DNA of 64,000 nucleotides from Andalucia godoyi. Lineage: Eukaryota; Discoba; Jakobea; Jakobida; Andaluciidae. Location of the stretch: assembly GCA_009859145.1 (NCBI GenBank), contig VRVR01000038.1:215222-279221 (forward strand), written 5' to 3'. Numbering within the stretch: position 1 is the first letter of the stretch; each line of letters opens with the position of its first letter. Position numbers and translations under genes: made by a program. The notes under the pieces were generated by a model. It saw only the letters and a program-made list of their open reading frames with translations, was not told the DNA's origin and made no database searches. Positions 55,678 to 64,000 of this stretch are shown one piece after another.

Positions 55678-57846
55678 ATGAGGTTTGCCAAGTATCTTGC
55701 GGATCATTTTGTTCCGGAATGGAAGAGCCAGTACGTGGACTACAAAGCGTTGAAGAAACTCATCTCTAGACTCTTTGCGGAAACGTCTGGAAATGCGCCG
55801 TGGGAGTTTTCACCATCCACAGCATTCACGGACCTTCTTGACAATGACGGAGTTGAAATTCTGGATGCCACTTTCAAAGTAATTAACAGTCGAAGAAGAA
55901 ACGACGTCGCTCCGGATGTCTGCGCTGCGTCTGCAATTCATCATTCCGAGTCCCGGGGGGACTTGGCACATAATTATCAAGAAAGAGTCTTTTTGGCTAG
56001 CATTTCAAAAGAGATTCAAAAGGTCTCTGCTTTCTATGAGCAACAACTTGTCACCTTGCATTCGAATATTACTGCAATGGAGGATATGTTGCTGAAGTGG
56101 CCCGGTGGAAAGCAGCGACCCAGAGAACTGGAGATGAACCTGAGGCTGGCTTGTTTGGAGTTTTATCGTAACCTAGGACTCATACGGAATTTTGCAGTGA
56201 TGAATGCCACTGGATTTTTGAAAATTTCCAAGAAATATGATAAGGTGTTATGCTCGACGATCTGGCCCACCGTCAAGTCCATGCTGCGGAATACACCGTT
56301 TTTCGATCTGCAAGCGATAGATATGATATTGGATGAATTGAAGGAGTTGTACGCTGTCAATTTTGTGGGAGGAGATCTCAAAGCTGCGTCGAGGTTACTG
56401 CGGGTCTCGCCGTCATCACAAGAATCGTCCTTCCCGTCTGTCAAGGACCGTTATGCGTTGTTTCTTTCGGGTTTGTTGCTTGGTGGTATAGGCGTTCTTG
56501 TACTGGATATCATTTATGACGTCAATGCTACTTTTAATCAAGGCCTAGACTGGAAGTACAATTTTGTCTGGTTCAATGTTTACCGAGCCGTGGCATTTGT
56601 GTTCGCACAGGCAGCATCATTGGCAGTTGCATTCTATTTCTTTACTGAATTTCAGATCAATTACGTCTTTATTTTTGATTTGAATCCCCGTGATCACTTG
56701 TCCCCTTCTCGCTATTTGTACTTGTGCCTTTGTTTCGGTGCAGTGATATTCAGTTCTATGTTTGCGTACGTCAAATCTGTCTCGCATGAACAGCACGGAT
56801 CCCATCTCCTTTTACCATCCTCGTATCAGCCTTTGGTTGCATGTGCTGTTTTGTTGTTCTGTTTGCTGTCTCCTTGGCCACGGTTCTTCTGGACGTCGCG
56901 CAGATGGCTTCTCTCCGCTGTTCTCCGGCTGTTGTGTTCTCCGTTTCTGACTGTTCATTTTCCTGAATTTTTCATCGCTGACCAGTTATCTTCCTTGTCA
57001 TATTTTCTTGGGGATTTGCAGTACGCATTTTGCATTCGCGCTGCTGCTTCTGGATTGACTGACTCTTTGCTTGTATGCGATGGGTTGTCTGTCAGCCTAA
57101 CATATCTTCTTTCTATGATTCCATCATATGTTCGGTTGATGCAGTGTTTTCGGAGATCATATGACAAGAAGAAAATCCATCCATATTTGTCCAACTCCGT
57201 GAAGTTTGTGCTGTCTTTAGCCATGCTTTCCATCGCGTTTGCGGAATCTTTTTCTTGGGGAACATCGTGGAATGCGTGGAGAACCGTCTGGATCCTGTTG
57301 AATGTATTGTCGACAGTTGTTCGTTTGTACTGGGATTTTGTTGAGGATTGGAGAATACTTCCATGGGCCGCCGTGCGTGAAAGGAATTGTTTCCGTTCGC
57401 GTTTGTTTCATCCGTCCGCTGTTCTCGTCAACATCGTTTGTCGAGTTTCTTGGGCTTTGGTGTTTTTGGTTGACTTGCGAACATTTGGGGTGTGGACGAT
57501 GTTTTTGATTCTTGGTGGTTTTGAAGTGTTCAGAAAGGCAGTGTGGAACCTGGTTCGGGTAGAAAATGAGCACGTGAACAACGTTGGAAAATTTCGCGCA
57601 TTCAAGGAAGTTCCGTTGCTCAGCTACACTGGAGATTCTAGCGCTCGTGATTTGTCTAATTTTGCACCCGATGCAAATACTGCGATCTGTGCCACCAATG
57701 CACACCATCAACCTCTGATCAACACGTCGTTGGATGATGTGACTGATGATTCTCCCTATCCACCACGTGAATCCTCGGACCATGCTCCATCGACGCTGAT
57801 GTTTTCAAGCCTCCGAGCAATCGAAAACGAGGATAATGATGATTAG
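55678..57846 (+). CDS. XPR1: SPX-EXS phosphate exporter (XPR1/PHO1/SYG1 family)
   Basis: 722 aa from ATG 55678 (MRFAKYLADHFVPEWKSQYV). The SPX domain (residues 1-230) has YVDYKALKKLI and the basic helix KISKKYDKVL; SPX binds inositol pyrophosphates. Several transmembrane helices follow from about residue 260 (YALFLSGLLLGGIGVLVLDI). The EXS region contains DQLSSLSYFLGDLQYAF and the C-terminal WALVFLVDLRTFGVWTM. In animals and plants this family exports phosphate. An acidic Asp/Glu/Ser tail ends the protein. It is followed on the same strand, after 417 bp, by VTC4. Confidence 0.95.
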   Translation: MRFAKYLADHFVPEWKSQYVDYKALKKLISRLFAETSGNAPWEFSPSTAFTDLLDNDGVEILDATFKVINSRRRNDVAPDVCAASAIHHSESRGDLAHNYQERVFLASISKEIQKVSAFYEQQLVTLHSNITAMEDMLLKWPGGKQRPRELEMNLRLACLEFYRNLGLIRNFAVMNATGFLKISKKYDKVLCSTIWPTVKSMLRNTPFFDLQAIDMILDELKELYAVNFVGGDLKAASRLLRVSPSSQESSFPSVKDRYALFLSGLLLGGIGVLVLDIIYDVNATFNQGLDWKYNFVWFNVYRAVAFVFAQAASLAVAFYFFTEFQINYVFIFDLNPRDHLSPSRYLYLCLCFGAVIFSSMFAYVKSVSHEQHGSHLLLPSSYQPLVACAVLLFCLLSPWPRFFWTSRRWLLSAVLRLLCSPFLTVHFPEFFIADQLSSLSYFLGDLQYAFCIRAAASGLTDSLLVCDGLSVSLTYLLSMIPSYVRLMQCFRRSYDKKKIHPYLSNSVKFVLSLAMLSIAFAESFSWGTSWNAWRTVWILLNVLSTVVRLYWDFVEDWRILPWAAVRERNCFRSRLFHPSAVLVNIVCRVSWALVFLVDLRTFGVWTMFLILGGFEVFRKAVWNLVRVENEHVNNVGKFRAFKEVPLLSYTGDSSARDLSNFAPDANTAICATNAHHQPLINTSLDDVTDDSPYPPRESSDHAPSTLMFSSLRAIENEDNDD

Positions 57847-58263
57847 ATATTAGACCAAATCTGCTTGGTGGAGTCAATTCTGAGACGTGTATTGTCTGAC
57901 ACCAAATTGCAGTTTAAATCCTGATCACAAATGTTCATCATCAGTTTTTTTTTTTTTGTTGTCTGGACACCAACAGTCTCACCATATCATATCGTTTTAA
58001 TTCTCTCAGACTATCTGGTCTGGCATGCGCGAGTTTCCCAGTAAATGATTGCAAAAGAGACAAATCTCCAACTATCAACAGACGCTTGGGGAGCGGAGAA
58101 GATATCCGAAGATTTGATCTGGATTGTCCGATTTTCAGAACAATGATTGCAAATTTGAAATGAACTTCTTACTGTTTATGAGTCACTTCTTCTTTTCACG
58201 TTTCGTTGCTGTCCTTACCTATTTCTCCCTTCCCCAAAGAAAGAAAGAAAAAAGTGTCACCAC
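57847..58263. other. Gap between XPR1-like and VTC4-like genes
   Basis: 417 bp with a T run at 57946-57957 and an AAAG run just before the VTC4 ATG. It most likely holds the VTC4 promoter. No gene was seen. Confidence 0.5.
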
Positions 58264-60558
58264 ATGGTAAAATTCGGAAAATACCTTCGCGAGGCGATAC
58301 TGCAGAATGGTGAACCCTCCTGGGATCCGCAGTATGCAGATTTCAAGTACTTGAAAAAGCTCGTTAAGCGGGTGAGCAAGAAGCATCTTGGTTCCGAGGA
58401 GATGTTTGCCGATGCCGTTGATCGAGAATATCGCAAAACGAATGATCATTTCTCCCGAACCGTGAAGTCGCTGCAAATTGAGCTGGCGGCTCTGGAAAAG
58501 GAACATTCGGAAATCATCACAGCTTCGCACTCGGATTATGTGCAGTCCGAAGACGGCGTGTACAACGCTGACAAGTCAGAGAAAATTCGTGCCAAACTGC
58601 GACAAGCTGTGATGACTGCAGTTCGCATCTCCGCTTTTGGGTATATCAATCAAACTGCTCTACGAAAAGCCCTGAAGAAGCATGATAAGCAGGAAAACGC
58701 ACGTTCGCTGTCTCCTTTTTGGGATCTGCAGCTCCGCAGAACAAAACTGTGTCCTCTCATTTCTCTTGAGGCCGTTTTCTGGAGAATCTCGCAGCTGTTT
58801 CAAGCCCTGAAGCGCCGATCCGTGGCGATGGAAGCCTTGCTTAAGGACCCGAGCACATCAGAAACTGGCAAGAGCAAGGCTACGGAAACAGACTTTTCCT
58901 CGTTTGAGCGCAAGAGCTTTAAGTTTTGGGTAAACCCCACGGACGTTCCAAAGCTCATTTGCAGAATAGTCGAGAATCTGCCGATATACTGTTACACGGG
59001 GTTCGATGAAACCCGAGGAACTGTTTCGCAGGAAGTCCACTCTGTGTACTTTGACAACGACCAGTTTGATTTGTACCGAACTCGAATGGCAAGAGAAGAA
59101 GGCGCGTCGTTGATTCGTATTCGCTGGTATGGCGGATCAACGCCGGCTGATCAGTGCAATACCACCTCTGCAGCAGAAATAGAAGATCTGCCGGGGAAAC
59201 AAGGACAGAAACCGAGATCAAGAAAAGCCGAAAGCACTAAAGCAGGATGTCTCAAGGCCGGAAACGTAGTGTACGTCGAAGAGAAGGTGCATCACGAATC
59301 GGACATCTCGGGTCTTGAGTCTGCCAAAGAACGATTCAAATGGTCTGACACCTTGGTCGTTCCATATTTGTTGGGAGAGTCTTTAGGAGCCGAGGAGCCA
59401 TCAGAAGTTTGGCGAGCGAAGAATCCAGTGTATGCGGACGTTCTCCAGAAAGCCTTGGCATTGAAAATCAAGCCAATGGTTCGAACGACGTATCTCCGCA
59501 CTGCATTTCAGATACCAGGAGACAACTCTGTCCGCATCTCTCTGGATACGGGAATGAACCTGATTCGAGAGTCATGCGACATGTACGGCAATCGTGAATG
59601 GTACACCGACCCGGACTCCATTCGCGAGTCAGAAGTGTATCGGTTCCCGTACGCTATTCTCGAGGTGAAACTGGAAAAGGACTATGTCAAGAATCCTCCG
59701 GTGTGGATTGCAGAACTGATGGACGATGGCGACGTTCTGATGTCTGCCAAAGAGTCGGGCAAATTTTCAAAATACATTCACGGTGCTGCAGTTCTGTTTC
59801 CCGAGCTCGTTCCAGGATTTCCGCGATGGATTATGGAACATCCGGATATTTTCCAGATTGTCACCAGTCCGACGACGCCAAGAGCCAAGCATCGTTCGGC
59901 AACAGATGGCGAAAATGCAAATATGGACAGCATCCCTGGGTCTCCTGCTGACCACGTTTCGTTGTGGATGTCTTCGGATCCTTGTCAGGTCGTCGCAGGA
60001 CAACTCGGACAGGGAGAAGAAGAAGAAATTGTTGCCCACTTGCTGCCGGGAGCTGAAAAGAAACCACCGAAGCCAGTGTCTTCCTGGAAGACTTGGTTTG
60101 CATCTGGACAGTCTGGACCTTCGACAGTCCTCACAACGGCGACCAACCCGCTGGCGTCGCAGAGCACAGAGCAACGAATGCGGTCGTTTGCGACTGTGCC
60201 GAACGTTCCTCCCAAAGGAAGGAAAGCGAAGGGTGCCGAGCCAAAGACATACTTCGCCAACGAGCGGACGTTCTTGTCCTGGATGAATGCTGCGGTTCTA
60301 CTTTCCACGGTTGGTGTCGCGTTGTTCAACATGGACTCCAGTGCTGCGATCGGCGGATTTTGTTTTCTTCTCGTTGCTTTTCTCGTGCTTGTCTATGCTC
60401 TTTATGTGTATTATCAGCGTGGAACGGCCATCGGTGGTATGGACGCCGGGTTTCGTTGGAACGATCGATATGGACCGGGAATTCTGGCTTCCAGTATCAT
60501 TGCCGCCATCATAGTATCCGTTGCTCTTGGGGCCTCCTCTTCTGGAATACGGAAATAG
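58264..60558 (+). CDS. VTC4: VTC4-type polyphosphate polymerase (SPX-VTC-DUF202)
   Basis: 764 aa. The VTC complex makes inorganic polyphosphate from ATP and moves it into acidocalcisomes or vacuoles. The SPX domain (residues 1-150) begins MVKFGKYLREAILQNGEPSW, with the basic YLKKLVKRVSKK helix. The central triphosphate-tunnel polymerase (about 220-560) has SFKFWVNPTDVPKLICRIVE, TRMAREEGASLIRIRWYGG, YVEEKVHHE, PMVRTTYLRTAFQIPG, SVRISLDTGMNLIRE and AILEVKLEK, all typical catalytic strands of VTC4. A linker and a three-helix DUF202 end (TYFANERTFLSWMNAAVLLS) anchor it in the membrane. The intact tunnel argues for catalytic VTC4 rather than VTC2/3. Confidence 0.96.
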   Translation: MVKFGKYLREAILQNGEPSWDPQYADFKYLKKLVKRVSKKHLGSEEMFADAVDREYRKTNDHFSRTVKSLQIELAALEKEHSEIITASHSDYVQSEDGVYNADKSEKIRAKLRQAVMTAVRISAFGYINQTALRKALKKHDKQENARSLSPFWDLQLRRTKLCPLISLEAVFWRISQLFQALKRRSVAMEALLKDPSTSETGKSKATETDFSSFERKSFKFWVNPTDVPKLICRIVENLPIYCYTGFDETRGTVSQEVHSVYFDNDQFDLYRTRMAREEGASLIRIRWYGGSTPADQCNTTSAAEIEDLPGKQGQKPRSRKAESTKAGCLKAGNVVYVEEKVHHESDISGLESAKERFKWSDTLVVPYLLGESLGAEEPSEVWRAKNPVYADVLQKALALKIKPMVRTTYLRTAFQIPGDNSVRISLDTGMNLIRESCDMYGNREWYTDPDSIRESEVYRFPYAILEVKLEKDYVKNPPVWIAELMDDGDVLMSAKESGKFSKYIHGAAVLFPELVPGFPRWIMEHPDIFQIVTSPTTPRAKHRSATDGENANMDSIPGSPADHVSLWMSSDPCQVVAGQLGQGEEEEIVAHLLPGAEKKPPKPVSSWKTWFASGQSGPSTVLTTATNPLASQSTEQRMRSFATVPNVPPKGRKAKGAEPKTYFANERTFLSWMNAAVLLSTVGVALFNMDSSAAIGGFCFLLVAFLVLVYALYVYYQRGTAIGGMDAGFRWNDRYGPGILASSIIAAIIVSVALGASSSGIRK

Positions 60559-61486
60559 CCAGTTTGATTTTCCTCATCCAAAGATCTACTATCTTGTCGA
60601 ATGCCATTCCATGACTTTGGTGTCCTGAAATGATCTTCATTTAGAATTAAAAAATGGACGACCATTCTCGAGATTGCTCCTATCCTGTACCGTCACTGTG
60701 CAGGACACACAGACTGCGTCGGAACCCAGTTCGTGGTTGGCGAATTGGAAAAAGAACGAAAAACCAATTTTGCAGCCCATAGTACAGTGCAACAGGTCAG
60801 ATCGGTATGGACTTTACGCCTACTGCAGTACCGGAGCGAGAAAGATCACCACCTGCAGACGCAGTCGAACCTGCCAAGAAGAACCCGCCGCAGTAGTTGC
60901 CGTTCTGGTCCTCTTGTGTTCAACAACTGTCTGCCATGGGCTGGTGGCCGACTGAGATACATCCTGGTACTTCCGGTACTTCCGATCGGCTGCTCCAAAA
61001 TGCTTAGTTCTCTGCTTCTCTCCATCAGTCTGGTATCCCTCTGCAACAACGCCGCGTTGTTTTTCCATGCTCCCCTCCATGGCGCAACGCACCACTCTTC
61101 GATGGCGGATGGGTGCAGCTTGATGACCCCTTGATGCAGAGCAATCTACATTGAAGAGTTGGTGCTCGCCCCAAATTAATAAAAACAAAAACAGCATTTG
61201 GCTTGGATCTGTCTTCGGTAACAGCTTAGCCGATTCTGGTCAGTAATGATGTATGTTTTGGCGAGCGGACTTGAGCAGATGAGATCCTGCATGAAGTGGT
61301 ACCTGTTCTCGACAGTTTATGGGAACTGACGTGTGGGTCACAGCGCGGAAGTCTGGGGGCTGTTTTGGACAATGGTTTTCCGGCTGATCTGACTGCTGGG
61401 ATAGAGGCAAGTTAGGCTTGAAAACAGAAATCTCTGGGAAAAAAGGTGTTTGAGCGGAATCTTTAATCTGAACGAAAATTTGCGCA
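60559..61486. other. Gap, content unclear
   Basis: 928 bp with one 133-codon plus-strand frame (60733-61134) and a 125-codon minus-strand frame (60820-61197), neither with a recognisable domain or clear start. It could hold decayed coding sequence. Confidence 0.45.
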
Positions 61487-63187
61487 ATGCAACATCACCT
61501 ACATTCGATACCTCTGATCTTCATATTCGTAACGCTGTGCGTAACGTTTCTTGGGTCTTTCGTCCTTCACGTTGCCGTCGATGCGCACCGTCGCTCTGCA
61601 TTTCTACAACGCCCAAGCGATAATGCACCCACACGAACGACACCGATCGATGGCGGATCAAAGCCTGTGATTCCAGATGCTGGCGTGTCCAAGAAAAATG
61701 CGTCAGATAACTGGGATCCGTCGGTTTCGGCAAAGCGATTTGCAGACCTTATACGGCCTCTCTCGCATGAATTCGAGCTGATTCGCCATATTGTATCGAA
61801 GAATAGAGTTGGTGATCAAAGGGAAATCGTGTTTGGTGTTGTGGCCGTTGGTCGGGACATCACATTCAATTGGATAATGCAAGTTGAAAGGGCGGGTTAC
61901 AAGAACTGGTTGCTCGTCGTTCGACATCAAGCTCTATTTGAAGAAATTGAGCGTCTGTATCCCGGTCATACAATCATGGGTTTGCAGATGATGGACAAGC
62001 TTCATCTGGGGAAGTGCGGCGATGAGTATGACGACCACATTGATCTTGAACAAAACGGTGCAAACTTCAGTGGTATAATTGAAACGGTTGTCAACTACAT
62101 GCTGTTGAGATTGAACTACATTGTGATATATGCCAATGTTGACGTTGTGTTTCGAGGTTCCGTGGACCTGACTCACATCGTGAACAATACAGACATGGCC
62201 TTTTCCACTTACGATTATCCTTATTATGGACCAATGCCAAGGACTCTTGATGTGCTGCGAAAGTTGGCGTCTGGTGTTTCTGCAAACTGGGGGTTCTTTG
62301 TGTTGTTCCCCACCAAGCGCACCATAATTTACTGGAGAGAGTATGCATTGGTGCTACTCCTGCATGAGCGTGTGTGCAATGACCAACTGTACGGGATCAG
62401 TTTGTTGAATCAGCATCCAGAGTGGGTGTGTTCGTACGGATACGCAGATTCTTCAACGGATGTGATCGAGTACAGCGGAGCGAAGCTGCACCCTGATTGG
62501 TGTGTTCGGATTCGAACTCTCGACACGCTGAAATACCCGATCTATGCCGGATACGTCTCTGGATTGGCGTCTGATGCCATCGCGATTCACATGACGAACT
62601 ATTACCTCGCGCCGAAGACTCACGGCTTGCGTTCCTTGGATTTGTTCGACATTGACAAAACGAAGGAAGGCATGAAGCATTTCCAAAGACGTGTTCTAAC
62701 GTACGACTACAAATGCGGGAATAATCTCGCAGAACGATATGCTGCTGCAAAGAAGGCCACTACTTTGGCGCTCTCATTGGAGCGAGATCTGATATTGCCC
62801 ATGTTTCCCTGCAAGGAGATATCACAGCACTTTGACTTCCCACTGCTTGCGAAGTTCAATAGGACATGGTGCCCGTATGAATTATACTTGAGCCCCACAG
62901 CATTTGTACACGGTTTGTATCCTGTGGATATTCTGGAGGATAATTTCCTTCAACGAGGCGCTGCATATGAAGAGATGAAAGATGTTCACATGTTTGAGTC
63001 GCCTACTATGGACGTTGATCTTCTGAAGAAGGTGACCAATCATGTTCTCGAGCTTGGATGTCTGGTGAATGCTCAATTATCAAATGTCCCTCGATCAGTT
63101 TCCGATATCCTTTTGGACTACGATGAACAGATGAAGCGATCAGATGACTCAAGAGGCAGTATCCTGGTCCGACTGGATCCTTTCTAG
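61487..63187 (+). CDS. Type II membrane glycosyltransferase, nucleotide-diphospho-sugar transferase (GT77-like)
   Basis: 566 aa. The N-terminus MQHHLHSIPLIFIFVTLCVT is a signal anchor (residues 8-32), giving Golgi type II topology. The lumenal domain begins near residue 95 with EIVFGVVAVGRDITFNWIMQ and has the family pattern NYMLLRLNYIVIYANVDVVF, in which NVDVV plays the part of the DxD metal site, then STYDYPYYGPMP and NWGFFVLFPTKRTIIYW with CNDQLYG. This fits Pfam nucleotide-diphospho-sugar transferase (PF03407), the CAZy GT77-like group that includes plant arabinosyl/xylosyltransferases. Donor and acceptor are unknown. Confidence 0.78.
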   Translation: MQHHLHSIPLIFIFVTLCVTFLGSFVLHVAVDAHRRSAFLQRPSDNAPTRTTPIDGGSKPVIPDAGVSKKNASDNWDPSVSAKRFADLIRPLSHEFELIRHIVSKNRVGDQREIVFGVVAVGRDITFNWIMQVERAGYKNWLLVVRHQALFEEIERLYPGHTIMGLQMMDKLHLGKCGDEYDDHIDLEQNGANFSGIIETVVNYMLLRLNYIVIYANVDVVFRGSVDLTHIVNNTDMAFSTYDYPYYGPMPRTLDVLRKLASGVSANWGFFVLFPTKRTIIYWREYALVLLLHERVCNDQLYGISLLNQHPEWVCSYGYADSSTDVIEYSGAKLHPDWCVRIRTLDTLKYPIYAGYVSGLASDAIAIHMTNYYLAPKTHGLRSLDLFDIDKTKEGMKHFQRRVLTYDYKCGNNLAERYAAAKKATTLALSLERDLILPMFPCKEISQHFDFPLLAKFNRTWCPYELYLSPTAFVHGLYPVDILEDNFLQRGAAYEEMKDVHMFESPTMDVDLLKKVTNHVLELGCLVNAQLSNVPRSVSDILLDYDEQMKRSDDSRGSILVRLDPF

Positions 63188-63811
63188 AAGGAACTCCTTC
63201 GAGCATCAATCATGAAGCGAGGTAGCCGCTTTTCACGGCAACTCCTGGGTCGGATAACCGAACCAGTGATAGTACCAGTGTCGATCGTCGACCGCTAGGT
63301 CGCTAGACTACGGTCGATTGACATAAAACGTTTTGTCAATCAGTTATTATACTCCACCACACTCTTTTCACTCCGTCAACACTAGATGCATTGCAGTTGC
63401 ATGGCGTGCAGCGTCTTTCCATCCCACTGCATCAGTAAGCAATAAACACACACGTTTCATTCATGCTGAATTGATTCATTCACGTACTGCAGCCCATCCA
63501 ACCACTGTAGTGGACACCCGACGCAGACACACCGACTCCGTGCCGATCGGCACGCAGAAATCGACCGACTGCTTGGCAGACTGCCATGGACCAGGGGGGC
63601 CGGTCGGCACATTCATTTTTCTGGCCCTCCTTCTCCTCTCGCATCTCACTCTCTCCCAACGACCATGAAAACCCGCGTCATGCGCTTGTCTTCTTCCACG
63701 TCTGCTGGCTTAGCATAAAATCACTTTATTCGCATCTCATTCTCCCTTCCTCTTTCTTATTCCCAGAAACCATTAACTCCCATACATTCCAGCCACCCAG
63801 TGCCACACACC
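63188..63811. other. Gap with hairpin copy 2 and leader of the GC-rich gene
   Basis: 624 bp. It contains the second dispersed hairpin (63275-63321) and a C-rich leader to the ATG at 63812. A 111-codon plus-strand frame at 63333-63668 ends in a hydrophobic run (GTFIFLALLLLSHLTL) but looks non-coding. Confidence 0.5.
63275..63321 (+). repeat. Dispersed hairpin element, copy 2
   Basis: Same length and strand as copy 1 at 53974-54020, with about 39 of 47 positions matching. Arms 63281-63290 and 63308-63317 pair with one mismatch. Confidence 0.75.
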
Positions 63812-64000
63812 ATGCAGGTCCCCGCATCGACCGTGTCCATCGAGGAGATCGACTTCCGCTGCGATCTCGACTACGTGGCCATCCTCTTCCGCAGCCTGGT
63901 GCACATCCGGCCCACGGCCATCACCGTCTTCTCCAACTTCACGCGCCGGGACGTCTACTGGTTTCGCAAGCGCTTCATGAAGCTGGACGGCATCTCGTTG
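63812..64000 (+). CDS. Partial GC-rich open reading frame, unknown, runs off the right edge
   Basis: 63 codons from ATG 63812 (MQVPASTVSIEEIDFRCDLD) to the window end, still open. Sixty of 63 third positions are G or C, against mixed usage in the neighbouring glycosyltransferase gene. The peptide contains ITVFSNFTRRDVYWFRKRFM; no family was recognised. It may be a recently acquired gene, a mobile-element ORF or a highly expressed gene. Confidence 0.6.
   Translation, partial: MQVPASTVSIEEIDFRCDLDYVAILFRSLVHIRPTAITVFSNFTRRDVYWFRKRFMKLDGISL

Noticed and set aside
61340-61400. Short VLDNGFP-like peptide reminiscent of adaptor mu subunits
   Set aside because: A chance-length match with no flanking similarity and stops nearby.
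1-64000. tRNA, rRNA and CRISPR loci
   Set aside because: No cloverleaf with A/B boxes, no rRNA signature and no regularly spaced repeats with unique spacers were found by eye.

Overview
The window is nuclear DNA of a compact, intron-poor unicellular eukaryote. It holds about 27 protein genes in 64 kb, nearly all single-exon, on both strands, separated by short AT-rich gaps full of simple repeats. The products are plainly eukaryotic: TFIID, COP9 signalosome, MCM, katanin, KIF-binding protein, SNAPc, ARF, MAPK, a corepressor-like SANT protein, SHPRH and MER3. Katanin and KIF-binding protein suggest microtubule structures and perhaps a flagellate or its relative. I cannot name the species. Two genes (ATP23-like and katanin p60) need one short GT-AG intron each to give complete proteins, both with GTATG donors.

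Layout. 0-8 kb: two paralogous cyclic-nucleotide-binding cation channels flank a p38-type MAP kinase; then a small unknown protein and 6-pyruvoyl-tetrahydropterin synthase. 8-22 kb: MER3/HFM1 meiotic helicase, TAF12, KIF-binding protein, a triple-SANT corepressor-like protein, a LisH-WD40 protein and SURF6/Rrp14. 22-30 kb: spliced ATP23 protease, a GPR155-like PIN-transporter/7TM-receptor fusion, an ARF-family GTPase, an MFS transporter and GTP cyclohydrolase I. 30-47 kb: F-box-like protein, SHPRH, katanin p60, a coiled-coil protein, MCM3, CSN6 and a SNAPC4-like Myb protein. 47-53 kb: phospholipase D, an Old Yellow Enzyme and a type I membrane protein. 53-64 kb: a gene-poor relic zone, then two SPX-domain genes in tandem (XPR1/PHO1-type phosphate exporter and VTC4 polyphosphate polymerase), a Golgi-type glycosyltransferase, and the start of a very GC-rich reading frame that leaves the window.

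How genes connect. GTP cyclohydrolase I and PTPS are two steps of the tetrahydrobiopterin route but lie 22 kb apart. XPR1 and VTC4 are adjacent and co-oriented and together would handle phosphate export and polyphosphate storage under SPX (inositol pyrophosphate) control. MER3, MCM3 and SHPRH are genome-maintenance genes without obvious linkage.

Most unusual: two decayed copies of a TnpB/Fanzor-like gene start that share an identical 151-bp block 36 kb apart, one with a 63-bp deletion between 7-bp direct repeats; a 47-bp hairpin element present twice in gene-poor DNA; the GPR155-like fusion; the unusual pore sequence of the first channel; and the terminal reading frame, where 60 of 63 third codon positions are G or C.
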